From the NCBI GenBank assembly GCA_029212885.1, contig JARGPC010000005.1:1-64000 (forward strand): 64,000 bases of DNA. The letters are read 5' to 3'. Below are positions 18,281 through 27,029 of the stretch, piece after piece (the first letter of the stretch is position 1; the number at the start of each line of letters is the position of its first letter). The notes under the pieces were generated by a model. It was not told the origin of the DNA, did no database searches, and saw only the letters and a list, made by a program, of their open reading frames with translations. This stretch comes from Coxiellaceae bacterium. Its GTDB lineage: Bacteria; Pseudomonadota; Gammaproteobacteria; Coxiellales; Coxiellaceae. The position numbers were made by a program, and so were the translations under genes.

Positions 18281-18290
18281 AAAACACTCG

Positions 18291-18310
18291 GCGGGTCCTC
18301 CCCGCTCTTT
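18291..18310 (+). terminator. Weak terminator after the pcnB-fdx operon
   Basis: GCGGG/CCCGC with a 5-nt loop is followed by TCTTT. The stem and U-tract are short. A second inverted repeat, GTGCGCAA/TTGCGCAC (18314-18339, 10-nt loop), follows without a T-tract. Confidence 0.35.
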
Positions 18311-18356
18311 AAAGTGCGCAACTACTTGTTTTTGCGCACATCATGGCCGAGAAATA

Positions 18357-18389
18357 CTTAACGTCTGATTAACTGCCTTCGCTTATAGT
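18357..18389 (+). promoter_or_regulatory. Putative PmrA-type box and -10 of the kinase-pair operon
   Basis: CTTAA (18357-18361) and ATTAA (18368-18372) are 11 bp apart, as in PmrA boxes of Legionellales. Exactly 11 nt later lies TATAGT (18384-18389), a good -10. No -35 consensus is present, consistent with an activator-dependent promoter. The first ATG is at 18417. Confidence 0.45.
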
Positions 18390-18416
18390 GCTTGCCTTGT
18401 ATGGTTTTAGTAGTAT

Positions 18417-19970
18417 ATGCCTAAGAAATATAGAGTAGATGGATTGGTGAGGGCGATGAGTAGAGACGATTTCCGTTGGAGTATTGAAAAATTACTGTCA
18501 CGCAAGCATGGTTATCCCAGAAGTTTATTACGCATTATTGAGATGAATGGTTACTCAACGACGGATCGCAATGGCGTGTATGAATATGATCATCGAGATA
18601 AACCGGATTATGCGGGAGTGCCAAAGCATCGTATGTTTACACAAAAACTAGATGATATGACTCGTTTAAGGCGGTTAAGGTTGGTCGAAGGCAGCGACGT
18701 TCCTGAAACATTGACCATGCAGCAATATTCGTCGGCATGCTTCGAAGGAGTTGCTGGTAGACGTATTGATCGAGTAGCTAAAGATTTGATGAGGATTGAG
18801 GCGACAGCCTACCGCATAGCGGGAATGTTTGATAATAACGGTAAGAAATTTTTTGTGCATCAACCGGATCAAGTGGTGGGTAGGCCTAAGGAAAAAGTTT
18901 TTACTGCTGAATTGTTGTTGGCATTTGTGCGTTGCTTGTATAATGTGGCGGCTTTTCAAAAAAACATTGACCCGCATTTGTCATCAATACGCTTTTTGAA
19001 ATTATTGCCGCATTATAATGAGTCAGATCAGTTAAGTGATTTTAAGTTTGTAATAGATTTTGTGGCTTTAAGAAATCCAGCTGAACTCTCGAAAGGTTTA
19101 ACTTATCAAGCGACCATGCAACAATTGGCTCGGCAGTTGATAAAATATTCAGCGGAGATGACGGTTGAGGGTTATTTGTGTGGAGATAAAAAGGCAGAGG
19201 CTGGTGAAGGCATGATTGAATGCCGTGCTATACGGCGTATGTATGACGAATTGCAGCTGGGACGTAACCCAGTGCGGGTGGGTCACCCGGAATTAAGCGT
19301 GTTTTACTATCATCAGCGATTAAAACAGTCTGTATTGTTTAGTTGTCAGCATTTGTTAGAGTATTTTGCGGATTTCCATTTGAAGTTGAGGCAATTAGGT
19401 GCGCCAGGAGTATCCAGTCAATCATTGTATGCCTTTTTTAAGCGTCTATTGCCAAAGGATGTGATGCAGCAAGCCTTTAAAGCTTATATGCAAGCGTTGC
19501 CACCCGCCATGTGTGCGCTTATTTCTAGAAGAGATATGACTGTTGATGATGCGCAGGTTAAAGCGGCATCTGTTGGATCTTTATCGCCGGAACTGCCTGA
19601 AATAGTAAAAATAAAACAAGAATTGGTAGAGCTGCAGTTTAACCTAAGCCAGATGCAGATTGAGATGCAGGCTAGGGGGGGATCTACATCGACAGCGCTG
19701 ACCGATTATTTTTATCGTGATATGAGGTTTAGGCTTATGTCATTGGTGGAGCCATGGCAAGAAATCGACGCTGATTTGACTGGTTATATATTGCGACATG
19801 ATTTATTTGTTGATCCGTTTTCGGGTGATAAGAGATGCACCTTACCACCGGTGGTGACGCGAGATGAAGAGCCACTGCATGTGCTGCCGTCATTAGTAGC
19901 AGATGTGAGTAGTGAAGATGAAGAAGAGGTGTCATCAAAGCGTGCAGCACCCGGAGGCAGTAGTGTATGA
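18417..19970 (+). CDS. Pseudokinase-like protein, paralogue of the next gene
   Basis: 517 residues without a self-evident domain, but it aligns along much of its length with the 543-residue kinase-like product that follows. In that alignment the ATP-binding Lys becomes Gln102, the catalytic Asp becomes Ser190, the loop Asn becomes Lys195 and the DFG Asp becomes Ile213, so it should be catalytically dead. The shared C-terminal block reads LMSLVEPWQEIDADLTGYI...FVDPF. The last 25 residues (SSEDEEEVSSKRAAPGG) contain a Glu-rich patch like the E-block of Dot/Icm substrates. Its stop overlaps the partner ATG (ATGA). A regulatory pseudokinase partnering the active copy is my inference. Confidence 0.7.
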   Translation: MPKKYRVDGLVRAMSRDDFRWSIEKLLSRKHGYPRSLLRIIEMNGYSTTDRNGVYEYDHRDKPDYAGVPKHRMFTQKLDDMTRLRRLRLVEGSDVPETLTMQQYSSACFEGVAGRRIDRVAKDLMRIEATAYRIAGMFDNNGKKFFVHQPDQVVGRPKEKVFTAELLLAFVRCLYNVAAFQKNIDPHLSSIRFLKLLPHYNESDQLSDFKFVIDFVALRNPAELSKGLTYQATMQQLARQLIKYSAEMTVEGYLCGDKKAEAGEGMIECRAIRRMYDELQLGRNPVRVGHPELSVFYYHQRLKQSVLFSCQHLLEYFADFHLKLRQLGAPGVSSQSLYAFFKRLLPKDVMQQAFKAYMQALPPAMCALISRRDMTVDDAQVKAASVGSLSPELPEIVKIKQELVELQFNLSQMQIEMQARGGSTSTALTDYFYRDMRFRLMSLVEPWQEIDADLTGYILRHDLFVDPFSGDKRCTLPPVVTRDEEPLHVLPSLVADVSSEDEEEVSSKRAAPGGSSV

Positions 19971-21598
19971 GTCGAGCAGGTTACCATATAGAAAAAATGG
20001 CGAGAAACCATGCGGATCCAGCGGCAGTGAGTCGTTATCGTATATATGAATTACAATACGACGGTGTTGCGACTGGTCGTGAGGCCATTTATATTTCTGA
20101 GCATAAGCCAGCATTGACGGATGATCAAATAGCCAGCTTAAAAGGTAAGCTGGTTGGAAGGCGTCAATTGGCTATTGGTGCAGAGCCATCGAAAAAGCAA
20201 ATGCGTAAACCACGTTATGAACCGCGTTATGGTGCTACTGCCGTTATTAAGCGGCTCACTCGCGAAGCGGGTGACGGTGCGTGGCCAGAACATTTAGCTT
20301 TGAAGTGTTTTGAGTGTGAGCCCGGTGTCGATGATGATAGTGGTGGATTATTGCGAGCGGCTCAAGCGACAGCAAAAATGTATACCGACGGTGGTGATGT
20401 TGCGGCATGTTTCGCGGTGGGTTCGGCAGGTAGTGAAAAGCTATTTATGCTGATGCCGTGGGGTGGCGATAAGGATTTTGCGGTAACACTGGTAGATATT
20501 AGTGAAGGTAGGCAGTCCTTAATCCCGATTGTGCAATTGCTAAAAGCGTTTGAAAAATTACTGCAACGAGTGGAGCGGTTTCATCGCACTACTGGCGAAA
20601 GCATTGGCGATATCAAGCCGAAAAATTTAATGCCCCTCTATAATCAGGCCAATGAACTGGTTGATTTTATGTTGGTGGATATGGATGGTGCGTTAGCTAT
20701 TGATAAGATGTTTACTCCTGAATATTTGGCCGAGGAAGATTTCGAGGATATGTTAAGCGCGGGGAGGATAAGGCCGATGGCTTCGTTTAAGACGGACTTT
20801 CATAATCTGGCGGCCGTATTGGCGCAATCAGTGGTGATAGCAACGGCTGAAAAATATCTCGATTATAAGTTTAAAAGGATTGAGCCGGCCTATGTGCGTG
20901 ATGATGGCGTGGTGGCGACGGCTGGGCGCACTGTCAATATTATTAAGTCTAATCCACTGGGCGCGAATGCTAGTGCAAGAGCTACCGATAATATAGAGGC
21001 ACGAGCTGTGCGTTGGGTGTGGCAAAAATTATCTGATGGACTAAACCCCGTAGTTGTTGCTCCCGCTACTGGTGTGAGTCATACACCGTTGCAATATTTT
21101 ATCTGCCATGACCAAATGAAGTATTTAATTATTTCAGATTGTAATAAACTAATTAAATACTTTGATCGTGAGATTTTACCTTCATCGAGCAGCGCAGTGG
21201 TTGCTGTGGATAGCCCATTGGCTGTTGCGACATCTGCAGCAAATAGGGCTAGAAGCACCAGAGCATTTAATCGAGGGTTTACGACGGTAGCACAGCAGTC
21301 ACAAGCAGCATTTGGTCTTGTCGAAAAACTGTCGTTTATGCATATGCAGATGCATCAGCACTTGAAAGAGGTCACGGAGGTTGGTGCAACGCATTTTCAT
21401 GGAGCCCGGCTTGCCATCATGACTTTGCTTGAGCCATGGCAGGGGAGTGATCCTGATCTTATGCGGTATATTGCTGAAGAAGGAATCTTTGTTGACCCAT
21501 TCCGATTGCCGGCTGGTGGTGATGGGTTGGCGGTTGCCTCCGCTGCAGGTGGTGAGGCTGATGAAGGGCAGAAAGCTCCAGTTACTCCTCGTACCTAA
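19967..21598 (+). CDS. Protein-kinase-like protein
   Basis: 543 residues. Kinase landmarks in order: LALK with Lys113 as the likely ATP lysine, the hinge MLMPWGGD (161-168), the catalytic loop GDIKPKN (214-220) with Asp215, Lys217 and Asn220, the metal-binding DMDG (238-241), TPEYL (250-254) in the APE position and the F-helix Asp in TDFHNL (277). All essential residues are present, so activity is plausible. The C-terminal helical block (IMTLLEPWQGSDPDLMRYI...FVDPF) is shared with the preceding paralogue. It overlaps that gene by 4 bp and converges on mutM with a 4-bp overlap. I read it as a probable secreted Ser/Thr kinase; the substrate is unknown. Confidence 0.75.
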   Translation: MSRAGYHIEKMARNHADPAAVSRYRIYELQYDGVATGREAIYISEHKPALTDDQIASLKGKLVGRRQLAIGAEPSKKQMRKPRYEPRYGATAVIKRLTREAGDGAWPEHLALKCFECEPGVDDDSGGLLRAAQATAKMYTDGGDVAACFAVGSAGSEKLFMLMPWGGDKDFAVTLVDISEGRQSLIPIVQLLKAFEKLLQRVERFHRTTGESIGDIKPKNLMPLYNQANELVDFMLVDMDGALAIDKMFTPEYLAEEDFEDMLSAGRIRPMASFKTDFHNLAAVLAQSVVIATAEKYLDYKFKRIEPAYVRDDGVVATAGRTVNIIKSNPLGANASARATDNIEARAVRWVWQKLSDGLNPVVVAPATGVSHTPLQYFICHDQMKYLIISDCNKLIKYFDREILPSSSSAVVAVDSPLAVATSAANRARSTRAFNRGFTTVAQQSQAAFGLVEKLSFMHMQMHQHLKEVTEVGATHFHGARLAIMTLLEPWQGSDPDLMRYIAEEGIFVDPFRLPAGGDGLAVASAAGGEADEGQKAPVTPRT

Positions 21599-22416
21599 CG
21601 CTTACCGAGCTGACATTGTGGGCAGATAAAGCTTGATCGTTGTTGTTGAATCAATCGTTCAATCGTCGTTTTGCAGCGCAGGCAGTCTTCGCCTGCGCGA
21701 CCATACACCCACAATTTTTGTTGGAAGTAGCCTGGCTTGCCTTCGGCATTGCTGAAATCTTTTAGCGTGGTGCCGCCGGCATCGATAGCCTGCTTGAGGG
21801 TTTTCTTGATTTGCCTGCATAGCGCTTGGCATTGCTCAAGGTCTAATTCCTTCGCTGGGGTGAGTGGGTGGATGCCGCAATGGAACAAAGCTTCATTAGC
21901 GTAGATATTGCCCACGCCGACAACGATATTAGCGTTCATAATGACCGTCTTAATGGCGACAGATTTCTTTTGGCAGGCTTTGTGGAGGTGCTTTGCGCTA
22001 AAGGACCTTTCCAATGGCTCGGGGCCTAGTGACACCAGCCTTGGGTGCTGATCGGGTGTGTTTGTCCACAGGATGGCGCCAAATCGGCGAGGATCATGAT
22101 AGCGCAAGATGGTTTTGTTATCGCAGATGATGTCTACATGATCGTGCTTTTTAAGCGAAGTTTGCTGGTCAACGATGCTGAGGCTGCCTGACATGCCAAG
22201 GTGGATGAGTAGGGTGCCATTGCTGGTGTTAATCAGCAGGTATTTGCTTCTTCTGGTTACTGAATGCACAGATTGGTTGCTGAGTAATTGCTGTAGATTG
22301 CTCGGTATCGGCCAGCGCAGCTTGGGCTGGCGCACGATCACCCGGCTAATGGTTTGGTTGATAAGGTGTGGCTCGATACCGCGGCGGGTGGTTTCGACTT
22401 CAGGTAGTTCAGGCAT
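21595..22416 (-). CDS. mutM: Formamidopyrimidine-DNA glycosylase
   Basis: Bifunctional glycosylase/AP lyase that removes 8-oxoguanine and formamidopyrimidines. At 273 residues it is close to the usual 269. The N-terminal PELPEVETTRRGI gives catalytic Pro2 and Glu3, Lys58 lies in RRSKYLL, the helix-two-turn-helix is VGVGNIYANEALF, and a C-terminal zinc finger (CLRCKTTIERL...CPQCQ) completes the fold. It overlaps the preceding convergent gene by 4 bp. Confidence 0.97.
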   Translation of the reverse strand: MPELPEVETTRRGIEPHLINQTISRVIVRQPKLRWPIPSNLQQLLSNQSVHSVTRRSKYLLINTSNGTLLIHLGMSGSLSIVDQQTSLKKHDHVDIICDNKTILRYHDPRRFGAILWTNTPDQHPRLVSLGPEPLERSFSAKHLHKACQKKSVAIKTVIMNANIVVGVGNIYANEALFHCGIHPLTPAKELDLEQCQALCRQIKKTLKQAIDAGGTTLKDFSNAEGKPGYFQQKLWVYGRAGEDCLRCKTTIERLIQQQRSSFICPQCQLGKR

Positions 22417-22429
22417 GATAGATGGTCAC

Positions 22430-22462
22430 AAAAAAAGCCCAGTTTAGGTTGTAAACTGGGCT
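22430..22462 (-). terminator. Intrinsic terminator of rpmB-rpmG
   Basis: Read on the minus strand, AGCCCAGTTTA pairs perfectly with TAAACTGGGCT (11 bp, 5-nt loop) and is followed by seven T. It lies about 50 bp after the rpmG stop and just before mutM. Confidence 0.92.
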
Positions 22463-22510
22463 CGATTCTTGAGTCATGTTATGCAGTTTGCCTGGGCAAA
22501 AGGGCATAGC

Positions 22511-22726
22511 TTACTTAAATTTATTGTTTTCTTTGAACTCAACGTGCATACCTGTTTTACCAGTAGCTGGATCATGGGCACGTGGATCATATTTTTTGAT
22601 TTTCATTTTATCAGGTGTGTTACGCTTGTTTTTAACAGTCGTGTAATAGTAACCTGTTGGTTTACCTGATTTATTTTTGGCAGTTGATACCAGTTTAATT
22701 TTTTCTCTTACGCTACTTTTAGCCAT
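22511..22726 (-). CDS. rpmG: 50S ribosomal protein L33, extended form
   Basis: Large-subunit protein near the E site. The [10 protein letters not shown]...[24 protein letters not shown] core is typical of L33. The protein has 71 residues versus about 51-55 in most bacteria. The extra length is a C-terminal extension after the KKYDP motif ([11 protein letters not shown] and beyond) plus a small insertion near residues 19-23. It follows rpmB after an 11-bp gap, the usual order. The non-cysteine type suggests zinc independence. Confidence 0.95.
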   Translation of the reverse strand: MAKSSVREKIKLVSTAKNKSGKPTGYYYTTVKNKRNTPDKMKIKKYDPRAHDPATGKTGMHVEFKENNKFK

Positions 22727-22737
22727 GATTTAATTCC

Positions 22738-22980
22738 TTACGATTTCTTGTCGCGAGCAAGTTTTTTGATACGTTCTAGCACTACATCGATACCGAGTTT
22801 ATCGATGATACGCAAACCCTTAGCCGATACAGTTAAACTAACGTAACGTGCTTGGCTAGCGACCCAGATACGGCGCTTTTGCAGATTAGGTAAGAAACGA
22901 CGACGCGTCTTATTTTGAGCGTGTGATACGTTATTACCTGCTTGTGGTCTTTTTCCGGTGACCTGACATACTTTCGACAT
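22738..22980 (-). CDS. rpmB: 50S ribosomal protein L28
   Basis: 80-residue large-subunit protein. The N-terminal [21 protein letters not shown] and [18 protein letters not shown] are diagnostic. First gene of the rpmB-rpmG operon, driven by the promoter at 23022-23050. Confidence 0.97.
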   Translation of the reverse strand: MSKVCQVTGKRPQAGNNVSHAQNKTRRRFLPNLQKRRIWVASQARYVSLTVSAKGLRIIDKLGIDVVLERIKKLARDKKS

Positions 22981-23021
22981 GGTTTTTACCCTTGATTCGA
23001 CAAATTGCTTGCAAGTCGGAC

Positions 23022-23050
23022 TTTATACCAAAATCTATTCACCACATCAA
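23022..23050 (-). promoter_or_regulatory. Sigma-70 promoter of rpmB-rpmG
   Basis: On the minus strand TTGATG (23050-23045), 17 nt and TATAAA (23027-23022) make a strong promoter about 45 nt before the rpmB start. Confidence 0.75.
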
Positions 23051-23189
23051 GCGTTTGCGGCTAAACCTTTTGCTTTTATAGATTATTGGTGATATTTGAT
23101 CCTAAGTGGTTGAATATTAATATGCTTGGCTCGGTGAGAGCAATTATGTATCATATGGCGCTAACCCATGATGGCAGCAAGGAGAATCC

Positions 23190-23690
23190 ATGTCAGCAAC
23201 GATTGAACAAACCGCACCAGTGCAAACCGCTGGGCTGGTAGGTGTACAGGTCAAAATTCTGGATGACAGAATGGGTGCCGAATTTGAATTACCGCAATAT
23301 GCTACTGAAGGTTCCGCTGGGTTAGACCTACGGGCCTGTATCGATGCGCCGGTGGTGTTAGAGCCACGTAAGCCGCAGTTGATTAGCACGGGTATCGCGA
23401 TATATTTAGAGTCACCACAATTGGCAGCAATGATTTTGCCGCGCTCAGGCTTGGGTCATAAGCACGGTGTGGTGTTGGGTAATTCAGTGGGATTGATTGA
23501 TTCTGATTATCAGGGCCCATTAATGGTGTCGTGTTGGAATCGCAGCGCTGAGCCTTATACCATTCAACCAGGTGACCGCATTGCGCAGTTGGTGGTGGTG
23601 CCGGTATTGCAAGCGCAATTTAATGTGGTGGAAGAATTTGAACAAACAGAGCGAGGTGAAGGTGGCTTTGGACACTCAGGAAAGAACTAG
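23190..23690 (+). CDS. dut: dUTP pyrophosphatase
   Basis: Hydrolyses dUTP to dUMP and pyrophosphate, keeping uracil out of DNA. The five trimeric dUTPase motifs are present: [41 protein letters not shown] and the C-terminal GEGGFGHSG. At 166 residues it has about 15 more N-terminal residues than E. coli Dut; the start is supported by AAGGAGA. The 3' end overlaps the start of algC. Confidence 0.97.
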   Translation: MSATIEQTAPVQTAGLVGVQVKILDDRMGAEFELPQYATEGSAGLDLRACIDAPVVLEPRKPQLISTGIAIYLESPQLAAMILPRSGLGHKHGVVLGNSVGLIDSDYQGPLMVSCWNRSAEPYTIQPGDRIAQLVVVPVLQAQFNVVEEFEQTERGEGGFGHSGKN

Positions 23691-25065
23691 TACGTTGCGC
23701 GAAATTTTTCGTGCTTATGATATTCGTGGTTTAGTTGATACGCAATTAACCGCAGATGTGGTGTATTCGGTAGGCCGCGCATTTGCCAGTGAAGCGATTG
23801 CCAAAGGTCAAACGCAAGTGATCGTTGGTTATGATGCGAGACCATCAAGCCCATCTTTTAAACAGGCGATGTGTGATGGTTTGATGCAAGGCGGTGTTGA
23901 TGTTATCGATATCGGTTTAGTGCCAACGCCGGTGTTATATTATGCAACCCATCAATTGTCGACACAGTCGGGTGTGATGATTACCGGTAGTCATAATCCG
24001 AGTAATTATAACGGTATTAAGATGGTGTTGGCAGGTAAGACCTTAAATACCGATGCTATTGATGGTCTGTACCAGCGTGTGATTGATGAAGACTTCAGTG
24101 TTGGCCAAGGCAGCTACGGTGAAACTGAAATTTTAGAGCAGTATATTGATGACGTGGCTTCGCGTTTAACATTAAAGCGTCCATTAAAGGTAGTGATTGA
24201 CTGCGGTAATGGTATGGGCTGTGTGACGGCGCCTAAGTTATTTAAAAAGCTTGGCTGTGAAGTGGTTGAGTTGTATTGCGATGTCGATGGTACTTTTCCA
24301 AATCATCACCCGGATCCGACGGTGACTGAAAATATGCAGGACTTGATTGCTGCTGTAAAGCAGCATGGTGCTGATATCGGTTTAGGTTTTGATGGCGATG
24401 CTGATCGTATGGGTGTGGTGTCTGATCAGGGTGAAATCATTTGGCCCGATCGTTTGATGATGTTATTTGCTGATGATTTATTGCAACACAAACCAGGCGC
24501 AACAGTGGTGTTTGATGTGAAGTGTTCTAGTAATCTGGCGCGTGTGATTAAAGACAAAGGCGGTGAGCCGCTGATGTGGAAAACTGGTCACTCTATATTA
24601 AAAGGCAAGATGCTAGAGATTGACGCGGCATTAGCCGGCGAGCTAAGTGGTCATATTTTTTATCGCGAAGGCTGGTTTGGATTTGATGACGGTGTTTATG
24701 TGGCTGCACGTTTGTTGCAGATATTATCTGAACGTCAAGACAGCATGCATCAAATATTTGGTCAATACCCAGACGGCGTGAACACACCTGAAATTAAAGT
24801 GATGGTGCCGGAAGAGCATAAGTTTGCTGTTGTTGAGCAACTGGTGCAAGCGATGGCTCATACATCGGATGCGCGCGTTACTACGATTGATGGTATCCGT
24901 ATTGATTATGATGATTCTGCTTGGGTATTGGTGCGTGCCTCGAATACCACGCCTTGTTTGACAGTGCGTTTTGAGGCTAAAGATCAAGCGCGTTTAGAGC
25001 AATTACAACAAGAAATTCGTCAGCAATTATTGCGCATTGAACCTAATATGGATATTCCCTTTTGA
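23662..25065 (+). CDS. algC: Phosphomannomutase/phosphoglucomutase
   Basis: Interconverts hexose 6- and 1-phosphates, supplying mannose-1-P and glucose-1-P for LPS and other glycans. The frame is open from 23572, but that part only shadows dut. GTG 23662 with GAGG at 5 nt gives 467 residues and puts phosphoserine TGSHNP at Ser110 and metal-binding DGDADR at 244, within two residues of Pseudomonas AlgC. GELSGH (sugar) and RASNTTP (phosphate) follow. It overlaps dut by 29 bp and the next gene by 4 bp. It likely works with the manC gene at 57.3 kb. Confidence 0.92.
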   Translation: MALDTQERTSTLREIFRAYDIRGLVDTQLTADVVYSVGRAFASEAIAKGQTQVIVGYDARPSSPSFKQAMCDGLMQGGVDVIDIGLVPTPVLYYATHQLSTQSGVMITGSHNPSNYNGIKMVLAGKTLNTDAIDGLYQRVIDEDFSVGQGSYGETEILEQYIDDVASRLTLKRPLKVVIDCGNGMGCVTAPKLFKKLGCEVVELYCDVDGTFPNHHPDPTVTENMQDLIAAVKQHGADIGLGFDGDADRMGVVSDQGEIIWPDRLMMLFADDLLQHKPGATVVFDVKCSSNLARVIKDKGGEPLMWKTGHSILKGKMLEIDAALAGELSGHIFYREGWFGFDDGVYVAARLLQILSERQDSMHQIFGQYPDGVNTPEIKVMVPEEHKFAVVEQLVQAMAHTSDARVTTIDGIRIDYDDSAWVLVRASNTTPCLTVRFEAKDQARLEQLQQEIRQQLLRIEPNMDIPF

Positions 25066-26117
25066 CACAACCGCAGTTAGTGAAGGGCGCGTTGATCGAT
25101 AGCGTTGCCCTATTACGCTTGTCGGCGTTGGGTGATGTGGTGTTAATGGTGCCGATGGTGCGCACATTGCAGCATACCTTTCCTGAGTTAAAGATTACAT
25201 GGGTTATTAGTCGACCGATGCATGCCTTATTGGAAGGCATGGGCGGAGTTGAGTTTATTGTGATTGATAAACCAAAGCGTGTTTCAGATTATCTGAAATT
25301 GCGTAAGCAATTTAAAGCGTATAAGTTTGATGTGTTATTGGCAGCGCAAGCTAACTTGCGGGTTAACTTAATTTATCCGTGGATAAAAGCCACTTGTAAA
25401 TTGGGATTTGATAATGAGCGCTCGCGTGAGGGGCACCGTTATTTTGTTGATCATCAAATTCGTTTTCAACCGAATCATTTGCTTGATAGTTTTATGCAGT
25501 TTGCATTTGCGATGGGTGCTACAAAGCCACAGATTCGTTGGGATTTGCCAATTGGAGAAAGTGATTGGGCGTGGGCTAAGCAACAGCTAGGCGATGGTGA
25601 ATATATTGCCATTAACCCATTAGCCAGTAAGTCGGATCGCAATTGGTCGATTGAGCGCAATGTAGCGCTGATTAAGGCGATACGCGAAAAATGGCCGAGC
25701 AAGTCGATTGTTCTAACCGGCGGTCCGAGTGATGAAGAAATAAAAGTTGCGGCGGCCATTGAGCAGCAAGCCGGCGATTGTTTGAATTTGGTGGGGCAGT
25801 CGAGTTTGAAACAATTAGCGGCGTTGTTGGGCAGTGTGAAGTGTTTGGTGTCACCTGATACTGGGCCGGCGCATTTAGCAGTGGCAATGGCCACGCCGGT
25901 GGTGGGTTTGTATGCTGATATTACGTCAAAATTATCCGGGCCATATTTATCGCAAGATTTGGTGGTGGATCGCTATGAGCAGGCATTAGAAAAATATTGC
26001 CATAAAGATGCGAAAAAAGTGCCATGGATTACGCGGGTGCATAATGCTGAGGCAATGAATTTAATTACGGTTGATGATGTGGTTAGCAAGCTATCTACGT
26101 TATTCGAAGAGGAATAA
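25062..26117 (+). CDS. Glycosyltransferase family 9 (heptosyltransferase-like)
   Basis: 351-residue GT-B enzyme of the ADP-heptose:LPS heptosyltransferase family. The N-terminal LLRLSALGDVVLMVPMV is the family's opening motif, and CLVSPDTGPAHLAVAMATPVVGLYA is the ADP-heptose site. The start is TTG 25062 overlapping the algC stop (TTGA). It is WaaC-like in overall look, whereas the gene at 53.1 kb is WaaF-like; which core heptose it adds is not settled. Cytoplasmic face of the inner membrane. Confidence 0.85.
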   Translation: MTQPQLVKGALIDSVALLRLSALGDVVLMVPMVRTLQHTFPELKITWVISRPMHALLEGMGGVEFIVIDKPKRVSDYLKLRKQFKAYKFDVLLAAQANLRVNLIYPWIKATCKLGFDNERSREGHRYFVDHQIRFQPNHLLDSFMQFAFAMGATKPQIRWDLPIGESDWAWAKQQLGDGEYIAINPLASKSDRNWSIERNVALIKAIREKWPSKSIVLTGGPSDEEIKVAAAIEQQAGDCLNLVGQSSLKQLAALLGSVKCLVSPDTGPAHLAVAMATPVVGLYADITSKLSGPYLSQDLVVDRYEQALEKYCHKDAKKVPWITRVHNAEAMNLITVDDVVSKLSTLFEEE

Positions 26118-26123
26118 GAAAAA

Positions 26124-26894
26124 ATGGTTAAGGTGATTTCGGCAAATGTGAACGGTATTCGCGCGGCGGGACGTAAGGGTTTTTTTGATTGGTTGGATAA
26201 GCAGCAAGCGGACTTTGTTTGTTTGCAAGAAACCAAAGCGCAGATGCAACACTTGTTGGATGATCTGTACCGCCCTCAGGGTTATCATTGTTATTTTCAT
26301 GATGCTGAAAAAAAGGGTTATAGCGGTGTAGGTATTTATTGTCGCAATGAGCCAGATCGCGTGACCTATGGTTTGGGTTGGGATGCGGTGGATACCGAAG
26401 GCCGTTATGTGCAAGTTGATTATAAAGACCTTAGTGTCGTTTCAATTTATTTGCCGTCTGGTTCCAGTGGTGAAATTCGTCAAGACGTGAAATACGATTT
26501 CATGGATCGATACATGGAGGTGTTGAAGAAGCAGCGCCGCCAAAAACGTGAATTTATTATTTGTGGTGACTGGAATATTGTTCACAAAGAAATTGATATT
26601 AAAAACTGGAAGAGCAATCAAAAAAATTCTGGTTGTTTACCTGAAGAGCGCGAATGGTTGGATGAGGTGTTCGATAAGGTGGGTTTTGTCGATGCCTTCC
26701 GTCAAGTTAATCAAGAGCCGCATCAATATACCTGGTGGTCGAATCGCGGCCAGGCGCGTGCCAATAATGTGGGATGGCGCATTGATTATCAAGTGATTTC
26801 ACCGGGTTTAAAAGATAAGGTGTTAACGGCCGATGTTTATAAAGACAGTTGGTTTTCGGACCATGCGCCGCTCATCATTACTTACAAAAAGTAA
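26124..26894 (+). CDS. xthA: Exodeoxyribonuclease III
   Basis: 256-residue Mg-dependent AP endonuclease and 3'-5' exonuclease for base-excision repair. Active-site residues are visible: Asn in ISANVNGIRAA, Glu in CLQETKAQ, Asp/Asn in CGDWNIVH and Asp-His in FSDHAPL. It belongs to the ExoA/Crc group common in gammaproteobacteria. Since the catalytic residues are kept, a nuclease role is favoured over a Crc-like regulatory one. Confidence 0.94.
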   Translation: MVKVISANVNGIRAAGRKGFFDWLDKQQADFVCLQETKAQMQHLLDDLYRPQGYHCYFHDAEKKGYSGVGIYCRNEPDRVTYGLGWDAVDTEGRYVQVDYKDLSVVSIYLPSGSSGEIRQDVKYDFMDRYMEVLKKQRRQKREFIICGDWNIVHKEIDIKNWKSNQKNSGCLPEEREWLDEVFDKVGFVDAFRQVNQEPHQYTWWSNRGQARANNVGWRIDYQVISPGLKDKVLTADVYKDSWFSDHAPLIITYKK

Positions 26895-26919
26895 TTTAGG
26901 CTGTTAATTGTACGATATT

Positions 26920-26952
26920 CTTAACTAGGCGTTAAGAGCGGCGAGTTATGCT
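26920..26952 (+). promoter_or_regulatory. Putative PmrA-type box and -10 of the 27-kb membrane gene
   Basis: CTTAA (26920-26924) and GTTAA (26931-26935) are direct repeats 11 bp apart. TATGCT (26947-26952), a fair -10, starts exactly 11 nt after the second repeat, the same geometry as at 18357 and 14268. No -35 is evident. The gene starts at 27030. Confidence 0.42.
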
Positions 26953-27029
26953 TGTTTTCCCCTCCATCAGCACTGATAATAAGCGATCAAAGATATGTAA
27001 AAAGCTTATTGAGTAGTTGAGAATTGTAT

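Noticed and set aside
18314-18339. Inverted repeat GTGCGCAA/TTGCGCAC as a terminator
   Set aside because: The loop is 10 nt and there is no T-tract; left as an unexplained small inverted repeat.
23572-23661. N-terminal extension of algC overlapping dut
   Set aside because: The sequence ([12 protein letters not shown]) is a frame shadow of dut, and the family start fits GTG 23662.
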